From Acetobacter estunensis (GTDB taxonomy: Bacteria > Pseudomonadota > Alphaproteobacteria > Acetobacterales > Acetobacteraceae), in assembly GCF_019083805.1 (NCBI RefSeq), contig NZ_JAHRDV010000008.1, positions 1 to 64,000 of the forward strand: DNA of 64,000 bases, given 5' to 3'. Positions 46,166 to 55,877 of the stretch are shown here, piece by piece (within the stretch, counting starts at the first letter, position 1; every line of letters starts with the position of its first letter). The position numbers and the translations under genes were made by a program. The notes below the pieces were generated by a model. That model saw only the letters and a program-made list of their open reading frames with translations. It did not search any database and was not told the DNA's origin.

Positions 46166-48952
46166 ATGAGCGATACGGGCGCGCCCCACCTCGTCCTGGT
46201 GGACGGCAGCGGTTTCATCTTCCGGGCCTTTCACGCCCTTCCGCCCATGAGCAGTCCCGAAGGGGTGCCGGTCAACGCGGTTTATGGCTTCAGCAACATG
46301 CTCACGCGCTTGATGCGCGAGCATGTCGGCACACATCTGGCCGTCATTTTCGACGCAGGACGCATTACGTTCCGCAACGAAATCTACCCACGCTACAAGG
46401 CCCACCGTCCGGAGGTGCCCGAAGACCTGCGCCCGCAATTCGCGCTGATCCGCGAAGCGACGGCAGCATTCGGTGTGCCGGGGATCGAACTCGACGGGTT
46501 CGAGGCAGACGATCTGATCGCCAGCTACGCGCAATATATCTGCACCAATGGCGGTCATTGCACCATTGTCTCCTCCGACAAGGATCTGATGCAGCTTGTC
46601 GGCCCCTGCGTGGAAATGATGGACCCCATCAAGCAGAAACCCATCGGTCCTGCCGAAGTGGAAGCCAAATTCGGCGTGCCGCCCGATCATGTGATCGACG
46701 TGCAGGCGCTCATGGGAGACGCCACCGACAACGTGCCGGGCGTGCCAGGCATCGGCCCCAAGACGGCCTCAGCCTTCGTGAACGAATTCGGCTCGCTCGA
46801 AGCCGTTCTGGAAGCCGCTCCGTCCATGAAAGCGTCCAAGCGCCGCGATGCGCTGATCGAACATGCAGACGATGCACGCATCTCGCTCAAACTGGTCACG
46901 CTGAAAAACGACATTCCCCTGCCCGTGCCCGTGAACGATCTGGCCGTGCAGGAGCCGGACATGCTGGTGCTGGGCGACTGGCTCGACCGCATGGGCTTCC
47001 GCTCTATCCGCCACCGCTTCGGATTGGGGGACGGTCTGCCTCTCGCCCGCGCCACTGCGCAAGCTGCCGCGCGCGCCGCCGCCCTGAACAACGAGAACGT
47101 GGCCGCACCCGACTCAGAGCCTGCCCGCGTGCCTTATGGGCCGTATGAAATCGTCACGCGCACCGAGACGTTGCAGGCATGGGTGGATGAGGCGCGAAAA
47201 ACCGGCGTCGTGGCCGTGGACACGGAAACGGACGGGCTCGACCCACTGCGCGCCCAGATGGTCGGCTTCTCACTGGCGACCGCTCCCGGCCGTGCCTGCT
47301 ATGTGCCGCTGCGTCATGAAGGCACGCTGGACGCGCCTGTGCCGGAACAAATTCCGGCTGCGCAGGCTATCGCCACTCTGGAGCCGCTGTTCACCGACAC
47401 CTCCGTTCTGAAAGTCTTCCAGAACGCCAAGTTCGATCTACTTGTCCTGCGCAAAGCGGGCGCAGGCGCGATCATGCCCATCGACGACACGATGCTGATT
47501 TCCTACGCCCAGTCCGCCGGTGAGCACGGACAGGGGATGGACGAACTCTCCAAGCTGCATCTCGGTCACACACCCATCTCCTATGACGACGTGACCGGAA
47601 CGGGCCGCAAGCGCATCCCCTTCGCGCAGGTGCCACTGGATCGCGCCGCCGAATACGCCGCCGAGGACACGGACGTGACCTTGCGGCTGTGGCAGGTGCT
47701 GCACCCCACTCTGCGCACGAACAAGGCGCTGGCTTTGTATGAGGAGATGGAGCGCCCGCTGGTCGAAGTGCTGGCGAGCATGGAGCAACTTGGCATCCGT
47801 GTGGACGCCACCGAACTCAAGCGTCTGTCCGATACGTTCGAGACGCAGATGAGCGTGATCGAGCGCGAGTTGCACCAGTTAGCAGGGCGGGAGTTCAACG
47901 TCGGCTCTCCCAAGCAGCTTGGCGAAATCCTCTTCGATGAAATGAGCCTGCCCGGCGGCAAGCGCGGCAAAGCGGGCGCGTGGGGCACGGATTCCTCCGT
48001 GTTGCAGGATCTGGCCGATCAGGGGCACGAACTGCCCGCGCGCATTCTTGCATGGCGACAGCTTTCCAAGCTGAAAAGCACTTACACAGACGCGCTTTTG
48101 CGGCAGATGGACCCCGGGACGGGACGCGTGCACACCTCCTTCCAGATGGCCGTGACCAGCACGGGACGGCTGTCCTCCAACGAACCGAACCTGCAGAACA
48201 TTCCTGTCCGTACACAGGAAGGCGCACAGATCCGCCGCTGTTTCATTCCGGCCGAGGGAAAGGTGCTGCTTTCAGCGGATTACTCGCAGATCGAACTGCG
48301 GTTGCTTTCCGCCGTGGCGGATGTCCCCACCCTGCGCGATGCCTTCGCCAACGGAGAGGACATTCACGCCCGCACAGCAGCGGACGTGTTCAACATCCCT
48401 CAGGAAGGCATGGACCCACTGACGCGGCGTCGCGCCAAGGCTATCAACTTCGGCATCATCTACGGCATCTCGGCCTTCGGACTGGCCAAACAGCTTGGTG
48501 TGTCGATGGGAGAGGCCCGCGCCTATATCGACGCTTACTTCGCGCGCTATCCCGGCATCCGGGATTACATGGAAGAGCGCAAGCTGGAAGCCAAGCAGCA
48601 CGGCTATGTCACCACGCCGTTCGGACGTCGCTGCTTCGTGCCGGGCATCAATGCCCGCAACGCCGCCCAGCGCTCCTACGCCGAGCGACAGGCCATCAAC
48701 GCACCGCTTCAGGGCGGTGCAGCCGACATCATCAAACGCGCCATGGTGCGTCTGCCCCATGAACTGAAACGCGCGAAACTCGACGCCGACATGCTATTGC
48801 AGGTGCATGATGAACTTCTGTTCGAGATCTGCGCCGATCAGGCAGAGGCCACAGCAGCACTCGTCAAGCGCGTGATGGAAGACGCGGCGGAACTGAGCGT
48901 CCCGCTTGTGGTGGAAACAGGGACCGGCGCCAACTGGGCAGAGGCACACTGA
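46166..48952 (+). CDS. polA: DNA polymerase I
   Basis: A 928-residue, three-domain repair polymerase. The 5'-3' flap nuclease (about 1-290) has the usual acidic motifs (ELDGFEADDLIASYA, GDATDNVPGVPGIG). The 3'-5' exonuclease (about 320-510) keeps the DTETDG acids near 351-353, so proofreading looks intact. The polymerase domain has motif A SADYSQIELR (near 705), motif B RRAKAINFGIIYG (near 755) and motif C QVHDELLFE (near 880). It removes RNA primers and fills repair gaps. The SCO-like gene follows after 3 bp. Confidence 0.98.
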   Translation: MSDTGAPHLVLVDGSGFIFRAFHALPPMSSPEGVPVNAVYGFSNMLTRLMREHVGTHLAVIFDAGRITFRNEIYPRYKAHRPEVPEDLRPQFALIREATAAFGVPGIELDGFEADDLIASYAQYICTNGGHCTIVSSDKDLMQLVGPCVEMMDPIKQKPIGPAEVEAKFGVPPDHVIDVQALMGDATDNVPGVPGIGPKTASAFVNEFGSLEAVLEAAPSMKASKRRDALIEHADDARISLKLVTLKNDIPLPVPVNDLAVQEPDMLVLGDWLDRMGFRSIRHRFGLGDGLPLARATAQAAARAAALNNENVAAPDSEPARVPYGPYEIVTRTETLQAWVDEARKTGVVAVDTETDGLDPLRAQMVGFSLATAPGRACYVPLRHEGTLDAPVPEQIPAAQAIATLEPLFTDTSVLKVFQNAKFDLLVLRKAGAGAIMPIDDTMLISYAQSAGEHGQGMDELSKLHLGHTPISYDDVTGTGRKRIPFAQVPLDRAAEYAAEDTDVTLRLWQVLHPTLRTNKALALYEEMERPLVEVLASMEQLGIRVDATELKRLSDTFETQMSVIERELHQLAGREFNVGSPKQLGEILFDEMSLPGGKRGKAGAWGTDSSVLQDLADQGHELPARILAWRQLSKLKSTYTDALLRQMDPGTGRVHTSFQMAVTSTGRLSSNEPNLQNIPVRTQEGAQIRRCFIPAEGKVLLSADYSQIELRLLSAVADVPTLRDAFANGEDIHARTAADVFNIPQEGMDPLTRRRAKAINFGIIYGISAFGLAKQLGVSMGEARAYIDAYFARYPGIRDYMEERKLEAKQHGYVTTPFGRRCFVPGINARNAAQRSYAERQAINAPLQGGAADIIKRAMVRLPHELKRAKLDADMLLQVHDELLFEICADQAEATAALVKRVMEDAAELSVPLVVETGTGANWAEAH

Positions 48953-48955
48953 ACA

Positions 48956-49597
48956 ATGACAGACACACAGACGCCCAAACCCGCCGGACAGGCCGCAAAA
49001 TGTCGCATGCTCACGGGCGCCGTACTCGCGCTTGCACTGGCAGCGGGCTATGGCGCGTACAAAGCCTCCGAATCCATGGGACCGATGGTCGGCTCCAACG
49101 GCAATGAGATCGGCGGTCGGTTCCGGCTGATGGATTCATCGGACGGCACCATGACCGACACCAGCTTTCGCGGACGCTGGATGCTGGTGCTCTTCGGCGC
49201 CACGCATTGCGTGGACAACGCCTGCGACAAGACGCTGATGCAGTTGAGCCGCGCGATCAACGCCGTGGATCCGGGTGGCAAGACCTTTGCGCCGATCTTC
49301 GTCAGCCTCGATCCGCAACGCGACCAGTCCTCCGAACTGCGGCAATATGCCCTGAAGTTCCCGGCCAAGATCATAGCGGGCACCGGTGCGCCCGCCACAC
49401 TGGACGCCGTAGCGAAGGAGTTTCACGCTCCCATCGAGAAACGTCCCGATCCTGTGTGGGAATATGCCTACGTGATGTCGCCCCAGATCGTCATCATGGA
49501 CCCGCAGGGCCATTATGCGGGAACCCTGTCCTCGGCCGCGGAAGAGCCGGAGATGGAAACGCGCCTGCGCGGCCTGCTCGCAGGACCGCATTCCTGA
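48956..49597 (+). CDS. SCO1/SenC-like thioredoxin-fold protein, divergent
   Basis: A 213-residue membrane-anchored protein with an N-terminal helix (about 20-38) and a periplasmic thioredoxin-like domain. It aligns with SCO1/SenC proteins (GRWMLVLFGATHC, PIFVSLDPQRDQ). The copper motif is unusual: two cysteines spaced C-x4-C (C85, C90) in place of C-x3-C, and the usual Asp-His-Ser segment, which gives the third ligand, reads VMSPQ. It may therefore be a redox rather than a copper protein. It follows polA by 3 bp. No cytochrome oxidase gene is nearby. Confidence 0.75.
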   Translation: MTDTQTPKPAGQAAKCRMLTGAVLALALAAGYGAYKASESMGPMVGSNGNEIGGRFRLMDSSDGTMTDTSFRGRWMLVLFGATHCVDNACDKTLMQLSRAINAVDPGGKTFAPIFVSLDPQRDQSSELRQYALKFPAKIIAGTGAPATLDAVAKEFHAPIEKRPDPVWEYAYVMSPQIVIMDPQGHYAGTLSSAAEEPEMETRLRGLLAGPHS

Positions 49598-49600
49598 TCC

Positions 49601-51265
49601 ATGCAGCAGAGTAGGATTCTTTTCCTCACAGGATTACTCGCGGCCACCTGCGCCCACGCTGACACCCCCGCTCCTCCCACTCCGGGAGGCGTGTTGCGGC
49701 TGGCTGGCACAACGTCGGCCGGCACGCTCGACCCTCAGATCAGCTACATGCACGTCACGTATCAGGTCGAAGCGATCGTCTATGACGGTTTAACGACGTT
49801 TCCGAAAACGCCCGGCCCCGCCGACAGACACGCCATTCCCGATCTGGCGGACGCCATTCCGGCCCCGCAGGACAATGGCCTGACCTACCGTTTTCATCTG
49901 CGTCCCGGCATCCGCTTTTCGAACGGACATACGGTGACAGCCGAAGACGTGGCCGCCTCCATGCGGCGACTGTTTCGCGTCAACAGCCCAACAGCCGGTC
50001 CGTATTACAGCCATATCGTGGGCGGTGACGCCTGCCTGCACGACCCGGAGCACTGCACCCTCGCCGGCGGCGTAATCGCGGACAATGCAACGGGCACCGT
50101 GACATTTCACCTCACCCACCCGGACTCCGAGTTCATGGACAGGCTGGCGTTCCAGCACGCCTCCATCCTGCCTGCGGACACGCCGACGCATGACATGGGC
50201 AACACTGCGCCCATCGGAACCGGGCCCTATCGCATCGTCTCCTATGAGCCGACCTCTTCGATGGTGCTGGAGCGTAATCCCTATTTCCAGCAATGGGATG
50301 TGGAAGCCCAACCTGCGGGCTATCCCGACAGTATCCATTACACCTTCGGACTGGACCCGGAATCCGAAGTGACAGCGGTGGAGAACGGACAGTTCGACTG
50401 GATGGAAGGCGTGCCACTTGATCGGCAGGCGGAAGTGGGCCGACGTTTTGCGCCACAGGTGCGCATCACGGACTCACTCAACGTGTTCTACGCTGCGCTG
50501 AACGTGAACGAACCACCCTTCAACAATCTCCTCGCCCGACAGGCTCTGAACTACGCCGTCAACCGAAAGGCCATCGTGATCTATGGCGGCGGCCCGACCG
50601 TCTCCCTGCCCGCATGCCAGATGCTCCCGCAAGGCTCGCCGGGATTCGAGCCGTCCTGCCTCTACACAAAAGGCGCCACATTCGAACATCCCGCGCAACA
50701 ATGGCAGGCGCCCGATCTGGAAAAAGCCCGTGATCTTATCCGGCGCAGCGGCACAGCCGGACAGCATGTGACAATCATCGCCCCCTCAGCTGCCGGTCAT
50801 TCAGCGGTTGCCACCGATCTGCGCGACACGCTGACAGACCTTGGTTACGTCGCCTCTGTGCGCACGATTTCTCCCGTCGCCGAATTTGCCTACATCCAGA
50901 ACAGCAATAACAAAATCCAGATCGGCCTGACCGGCTGGAGCGCGGATTATCCGGCCGCGTCTTCCTTCCTGCAAACGCTGTTCTCCTGCGCGACCTTCGT
51001 GCCGCATTCGGATAATTCCGTGAATATCTCGCAGTTCTGCAACCACGATATCGATGCGCTCATGCAACGCGCCGCCACCGTTGCGGTGACCGACCGCGCG
51101 GCGGGTGACACGCTCTGGGCCGAAGTTTCACGCCGCCTGATGGAACAGGCCCCAGCCGTGCCATTGGATCAGGCCCGCAGTGTCTCGCTTCTTTCCAGCC
51201 GCGTGAAAAGCGATGTCACAACCGCGATCTATGGCGCGGTGTTTTCGCAGTTCCGGGTGCAGTGA
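49601..51265 (+). CDS. dipeptide/oligopeptide ABC transporter, substrate-binding protein
   Basis: A 554-residue periplasmic protein of solute-binding family 5. The signal peptide (1-20, AHA) is followed by GGVLRLAGTTSAGTLDPQISYMH, VYDGLTTFPKT and YRFHLRPGIRFSNGHTVTAEDV, diagnostic of DppA/OppA/NikA-type proteins. It starts the operon SBP-permease-permease-ATPase-ATPase. The ligand may be di- or oligopeptides, but family 5 also binds nickel, heme and other compounds, and the sequence alone does not decide. Confidence 0.9.
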   Translation: MQQSRILFLTGLLAATCAHADTPAPPTPGGVLRLAGTTSAGTLDPQISYMHVTYQVEAIVYDGLTTFPKTPGPADRHAIPDLADAIPAPQDNGLTYRFHLRPGIRFSNGHTVTAEDVAASMRRLFRVNSPTAGPYYSHIVGGDACLHDPEHCTLAGGVIADNATGTVTFHLTHPDSEFMDRLAFQHASILPADTPTHDMGNTAPIGTGPYRIVSYEPTSSMVLERNPYFQQWDVEAQPAGYPDSIHYTFGLDPESEVTAVENGQFDWMEGVPLDRQAEVGRRFAPQVRITDSLNVFYAALNVNEPPFNNLLARQALNYAVNRKAIVIYGGGPTVSLPACQMLPQGSPGFEPSCLYTKGATFEHPAQQWQAPDLEKARDLIRRSGTAGQHVTIIAPSAAGHSAVATDLRDTLTDLGYVASVRTISPVAEFAYIQNSNNKIQIGLTGWSADYPAASSFLQTLFSCATFVPHSDNSVNISQFCNHDIDALMQRAATVAVTDRAAGDTLWAEVSRRLMEQAPAVPLDQARSVSLLSSRVKSDVTTAIYGAVFSQFRVQ

Positions 51266-51358
51266 CCCCATGAACCGCATCTTTTCGTCCGCCCTCATAT
51301 CACGTGCAATTCGAAAAAACATCCGATCCTATCGCGCTCTCTCCGGGTTGCGTCGAGC

Positions 51359-52357
51359 ATGACAGGCGCAGCGTCTCCAGCCGGTCCATGGCGTCGCGCC
51401 CGTCAAAGGGTTTTTGCCAGTCGGTCCGCCATGGCATCACTCGTCCTTCTGGCCTGCATGGCGACGGCCAGCCTGTGCGCGCCCTTCTATGCCCGCGACA
51501 TCGCACATACAGACCCATTTCGCTCGAATGTGGCCGGAAGTTTCACGCTCGATGGCCAACAGATCGACATCATGCAGCCCGATGACAATCCGCTGCATCT
51601 CGGCCTCAGCCCAGTCGGTCCGACATGGCACGCGCCCTTCTTTCTTGGTGCAGACAGTCAGGGGCGCGATGTCGCGGCACGATTGCTCTATGGCGGTCGC
51701 AACTCCCTGCTGATTGCCTTCTCCGCCGCCGCGCTGTGCATGATCCTTTCCGCCACAGTTGGGATCTTCGCCGGTTTCTTCGGCGGCGTTCTGGACATGG
51801 TGCTTTCGCGCATCATGGACATCATGTGGGCCGTGCCGGTCTATTTATTCGCCATCTCGCTTTCCATCGTCACCATTGCCCAAGGGCTGAAGATCGGTCC
51901 CTTCACCATCGCGTCCGACAATCTGCTTCTGCCCATCTTCATCATCGCACTGGTCTATATCCCCTACGCCGCCCGCGTGGTGCGCGGGCGCGTGATGACG
52001 TTGCGCAACGCCGAATTCGTGCTGGCGGCCCGCAGTCTTGGCGTGCCGCGTTTTCGCATCCTTGTGGTGGATATTCTGCCCAATGTGACCGGCTCGCTCG
52101 TAGCACTTGCCCCCCTACTAACGGCGCTTGCCCTGCTCACGGAATCCGCGCTGTCGTTTCTCTCTATCGGTGTGCAGGCACCTGCGGCCTCATGGGGCAC
52201 GATCATTCAGGATGGCGAAGGGCTGATCTACACACGTCCGATGGTCGCCATGGCCCCCGGTCTTGCCATCGTGCTGGTGGTTCTGGCGCTCAACGTGCTG
52301 GGCGACACATTGCGTGACGCACTGGATGTGCGGGATTCACGCAGGGAGAACGGCTAA
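51359..52357 (+). CDS. peptide ABC transporter permease, DppC type
   Basis: A 332-residue inner-membrane permease with about six helices and the inner-membrane component loop AARSLGVPRFRILVVDILPN. The N-terminal part FLGADSQGRDVAARLLYGGR is the hallmark of DppC/OppC proteins. Its stop abuts the next start (base 52357 shared). The gene order is C before B, reversed from the classic dppABCDF order. Confidence 0.9.
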   Translation: MTGAASPAGPWRRARQRVFASRSAMASLVLLACMATASLCAPFYARDIAHTDPFRSNVAGSFTLDGQQIDIMQPDDNPLHLGLSPVGPTWHAPFFLGADSQGRDVAARLLYGGRNSLLIAFSAAALCMILSATVGIFAGFFGGVLDMVLSRIMDIMWAVPVYLFAISLSIVTIAQGLKIGPFTIASDNLLLPIFIIALVYIPYAARVVRGRVMTLRNAEFVLAARSLGVPRFRILVVDILPNVTGSLVALAPLLTALALLTESALSFLSIGVQAPAASWGTIIQDGEGLIYTRPMVAMAPGLAIVLVVLALNVLGDTLRDALDVRDSRRENG

Positions 52358-53331
52358 TGCTACTCGCCCTGCTCAAGCGCCTTGGCCAGACCGTGTTCGT
52401 GCTGTTCGGCATTTCCGTGATGGTGTTTCTCGTCTTCCTCGCCACGCCCGGTACGGACCCAACATCGCGCATCGCGGGCAAGAACGCCTCCCCACAGACC
52501 ATCGAACGCGTGCGGCACGAATACGGTTTCGACCAACCGCTGCCCGTGCAATACGCCACCATGATGAAAAAGCTCTTCATCACACGGGATCTCGCCTCCT
52601 ACGCCAATCGCGGCGAACTCGTGGTGCCGGAACTGGCGAAATCCGCACCCATCACACTCTCGCTAGCCGCAGGCGCTGCCGTAATCTGGGTGAGCGTCTC
52701 GATCCTCATGGGCACGGTAGCGGCGGCTTTTCGCAACACATGGATCGACCGCACGCTGATGATGATCGGGCTGGTGGGTCTCTCCATCCCAGTGTTCTGG
52801 CTCGGGCAGGTCGCCAATCTCATCACGCAGGCGCGTTTTCATGACACATGGCTGTTCTCATGGGTGCCGGGTCCGGGCTACATCCCGTTTTCCGAAAGTC
52901 CTTTGGGCTGGTTTCGTGCGCTGGTGATCCCATGGTGCACACTCGCCGTGCTGTTCATTGGCCTCTACGCCCGCATCCTCCGCGCCGATCTCGTGTCCGT
53001 CATGGACGAAGACTTCATGCGGACTGCACGTGCCAAGGGATTGTCACCGCTGCGCGTGCTGCTGGTGCATGGGCTGCGAACGTCCATGATTTCCTTCATT
53101 TCCATGTTCGGTATGGATTTTGCGCAGCTCATCGGTGGGGGCGCGTTGCTGACGGAGGTGGTGTTCGGCCTCGGTGGTGTCGGACGGCTGACCTATCAGG
53201 CGATGGGAGCGCTAGATCTGCCGCTCATCATGGCGAGCGTGATGTATTCCGCCGTCTTCGTCGTGCTGGCGAACGCGCTGGTAGATGTGATCTATCTCGT
53301 GCTGGACCCGAGAGTGCGCGATGGACGCTGA
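52357..53331 (+). CDS. peptide ABC transporter permease, DppB type
   Basis: A 324-residue permease with an N-terminal membrane helix, RIAGKNASPQTIERVRHEYG, and an EAA-like loop in RTARAKGLSPLRVLLVHGLR, typical of DppB/OppB. It pairs with the preceding DppC-type subunit to form the channel and overlaps the next ATPase gene by 11 bp. Confidence 0.9.
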   Translation: MLLALLKRLGQTVFVLFGISVMVFLVFLATPGTDPTSRIAGKNASPQTIERVRHEYGFDQPLPVQYATMMKKLFITRDLASYANRGELVVPELAKSAPITLSLAAGAAVIWVSVSILMGTVAAAFRNTWIDRTLMMIGLVGLSIPVFWLGQVANLITQARFHDTWLFSWVPGPGYIPFSESPLGWFRALVIPWCTLAVLFIGLYARILRADLVSVMDEDFMRTARAKGLSPLRVLLVHGLRTSMISFISMFGMDFAQLIGGGALLTEVVFGLGGVGRLTYQAMGALDLPLIMASVMYSAVFVVLANALVDVIYLVLDPRVRDGR

Positions 53332-54334
53332 CATGCCTCTTCTGGATGTACGTGACCTGCGCGTGACGCTCACTGGCGGTGCAAAAGACATAATCCTTGT
53401 GGATGGCGTTTCGTTCACGGCAAAGGCCGGAGAAATCCTCGGGCTGGTGGGTGAGTCCGGCTCGGGCAAGAGTGTCACAGCACTTGCCATCATGGGGCTT
53501 CTGGACATGCCGGGACTGGTGGTCAGCGGCTCGGTGCGCTTTCGCGGGCATGAACTGGTGGGGCTGTCTCAACGCGCATTACGTCATGTGCGTGGGCGTG
53601 AAATCGCAATGATCTTTCAGGATCCGATGACAGCCTTCACACCAGTTTACACCATCGGCTGGCAGATCGACGAAGCCATCCGCGCCCATGAAAAAATCAG
53701 TCGCCGGGACGCCCGCGCCCGCACCGTGAAATTGCTGGGCGAAATGGGCGTGCCGGACCCTGAGCGCACGGCCAACCGTTACCCGCACCAGCTTTCGGGA
53801 GGCTTACGCCAGCGCGCGATGATCGCCATGGCGCTGTCATGTAACCCAGCACTACTGATCGCGGATGAACCGACCACGGCACTGGACGTCACGGTGCAGG
53901 CGCAGATTCTCGATCTTCTGCGCGGACTGCGCCATGATTACGGGTCGGGTGTGTTGCTCATCACACACGACATGGGCGTTGTGGCGGAAACCTGCGATGA
54001 CGTGCTGGTGCTCTATTCCGGTCGCATGGCGGAAACGGGTCCGGCTGCCGCTCTTTTTGCACACCCTGCGCACCCCTACACGGCCGCACTTCTGGACTCC
54101 ATCCCGCCTCTGACCGGCCCACGCCCCGCGCGTCTGCCCTCCATCGCAGGTGTCCCCCCATCTCCCGCCGCGCGCCCTTCCGGCTGCGCCTTCGCACCAC
54201 GCTGCCACTACGCACACGCAAGCTGCGCCACAAAACCACCGCTCATCGCGTGGGAAGAACAGGACGTGGCCTGTGTGTTGCCCACAGAAGGCCGTGCGCT
54301 GCCGCCCCGTATCACGGCGGGAGAGACGCCATGA
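53321..54334 (+). CDS. peptide ABC transporter ATP-binding protein, DppD type
   Basis: A 337-residue ATPase with Walker [10 protein letters not shown], signature LSGGLRQRA, Walker [13 protein letters not shown] and the C-terminal oligopeptide/dipeptide domain ([15 protein letters not shown]) with the cysteine-containing tail [14 protein letters not shown]. In this branch the C-terminal cysteines can bind an iron-sulfur cluster. The start is at ATG 53321, with ATG 53333 possible. Its stop overlaps the next gene as ATGA. Confidence 0.92.
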   Translation: MDADMPLLDVRDLRVTLTGGAKDIILVDGVSFTAKAGEILGLVGESGSGKSVTALAIMGLLDMPGLVVSGSVRFRGHELVGLSQRALRHVRGREIAMIFQDPMTAFTPVYTIGWQIDEAIRAHEKISRRDARARTVKLLGEMGVPDPERTANRYPHQLSGGLRQRAMIAMALSCNPALLIADEPTTALDVTVQAQILDLLRGLRHDYGSGVLLITHDMGVVAETCDDVLVLYSGRMAETGPAAALFAHPAHPYTAALLDSIPPLTGPRPARLPSIAGVPPSPAARPSGCAFAPRCHYAHASCATKPPLIAWEEQDVACVLPTEGRALPPRITAGETP

Positions 54335-55302
54335 CCGAGCCGCTTCTTGTCGCGCGCAGCATCCGAAAGACGTATCGGCTCAATCGGGGCCAGACATTAC
54401 AGGCTGTGAATGACGTTTCGCTGGAAGTGCGGCCGGGCGAGGTGCTGGGGCTGGTGGGAGAGTCCGGCTGCGGCAAATCCACACTTGGCCGTTGTCTGCT
54501 GCGGCTGACGGATCTGACCTCCGGCGAATTGCTTTTTGAAGGCCATGACATCTCCCGCGCCTCTGAACGTACCCTCCGTCCCTTGCGGCCACGGATGCAG
54601 ATGGTGTTTCAGGATTCCTACGCCTCCCTCAACCCGGTCCGCCGTATCGGAGACCTGCTGGCGGAACCGTTGAAAATCCACCGCGATGTTCATGGCCAGC
54701 GGCGAACGCGCGCCACCATCGCGGCGCGGCTGGAAGAACTGATGGACCTCGTGGGGCTGCCGTTCTCAGCCCTCACACGCTACCCACACGAATTCTCCGG
54801 CGGTCAGCGGCAACGGATCAACATTGCCCGGGCATTGGCCCTCTCACCACGCCTGATCGTAGCAGATGAACCGGTCTCAGCGCTCGACGTCTCGGTGCAG
54901 GCACAGATCGTCAACCTGTTCACGGACCTCAAGGAGCGGTTGGGACTGACCTATGTCTTCATCGCCCACGATCTGGCGGTGGTGCGGCAGATTTCCACGC
55001 GGGTGGCGGTGATGTATCTGGGCGCCATCGTGGAAATGGGGGAGACAGACACGGTGCTGCACACACCCGCTCACCCCTACACAGCCGCACTGATCGCGGC
55101 CGTGCCGGAGCCTGTCATTCGTCCGCACGCCTCTCGCACATTGCTGCGTGGAGATGTGCCCAGCCCGATCGCCCCGCCATCGGGATGCCGCTTTCACACA
55201 CGTTGCCCGAAAGCGGAGGCACGCTGTGCGCAGGACGCGCCGACACTGCGGTCCTTGGGGGACGAGCGCCTCGTAGCGTGCCATTTCCCTATAGTTGGAT
55301 AA
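54331..55302 (+). CDS. peptide ABC transporter ATP-binding protein, DppF type
   Basis: A 323-residue ATPase partner of the preceding one. Motifs: Walker [21 protein letters not shown], signature [14 protein letters not shown], Walker [13 protein letters not shown], and the C-terminal oligopeptide domain with [18 protein letters not shown] 54331 lies in the ATGA overlap; an earlier in-frame start is inside the upstream gene. It is the last gene of the transporter operon. Confidence 0.92.
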   Translation: MTEPLLVARSIRKTYRLNRGQTLQAVNDVSLEVRPGEVLGLVGESGCGKSTLGRCLLRLTDLTSGELLFEGHDISRASERTLRPLRPRMQMVFQDSYASLNPVRRIGDLLAEPLKIHRDVHGQRRTRATIAARLEELMDLVGLPFSALTRYPHEFSGGQRQRINIARALALSPRLIVADEPVSALDVSVQAQIVNLFTDLKERLGLTYVFIAHDLAVVRQISTRVAVMYLGAIVEMGETDTVLHTPAHPYTAALIAAVPEPVIRPHASRTLLRGDVPSPIAPPSGCRFHTRCPKAEARCAQDAPTLRSLGDERLVACHFPIVG

Positions 55303-55335
55303 TTTGGTGTGTGTTCACCGTATCCGCACGAGCGA

Positions 55336-55788
55336 TCACACAGTCACACCGGGCGGAAACAGCGTCCGCATGATGCTCTTCTTCATCACATCGGCCAGCG
55401 TGTAACGGTCGAGCACGCCGAAAAAAGCATCATTAGCTTCCGTGAAAACGCCCCGAAGACCGCAATCGGGTAAAAGGCAGCATGCCTGCGCAGGGGGCTT
55501 GGCTTCTTCTGCCTGGCAGGGACCAAGAACGGTGGTCGGCTCGGTCTGACGCACGACCTCTCCAATGCGAATATCCGCAGGGGAGCGCGCCAGACGAATG
55601 CCGCCATTGCGCCCGCGCGTCGTTTCCACAAAGCCGCACTGTCCCAGCTTATGAACAATCTTGACGAGGTGATTTTCGGAAATACCGTGGGCGCGCGCAA
55701 TTTCGCGGGCAGATGCGAACCGATCCGGCACGCTTGCGAGATAGATCAGCGTACGGAGAGCATAATCCGTGTGCAGGGTCAGGCGCAT
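55336..55788 (-). CDS. nsrR: NsrR-like Rrf2-family repressor
   Basis: A 150-residue regulator: a winged-helix N-terminus (MRLTLHTDYALRTLIYLA, then SENHLVKIVHKLGQ and TTRGRNGGIRLA) and a cluster-binding loop with C91, C103/C104 and C109, plus D8, the extra ligand known in some NsrR proteins. The first spacing is longer than in E. coli NsrR. The C-terminal VLDRYTLADV is typical of NsrR, a nitric-oxide sensor with a 4Fe-4S cluster. ATG 55788 is used; a GTG at 55824 lacks a ribosome site. No obvious NO-detoxifying target lies in the window. Confidence 0.85.
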   Translation of the reverse strand: MRLTLHTDYALRTLIYLASVPDRFASAREIARAHGISENHLVKIVHKLGQCGFVETTRGRNGGIRLARSPADIRIGEVVRQTEPTTVLGPCQAEEAKPPAQACCLLPDCGLRGVFTEANDAFFGVLDRYTLADVMKKSIMRTLFPPGVTV

Positions 55789-55877
55789 TGTATAAAAATA
55801 GGCACCTGTCCCATCCTTTGCCACAAGTGTTAAACGAATATCTGCATGTCACCACGACGATGCCGGGAAAGCGAATA

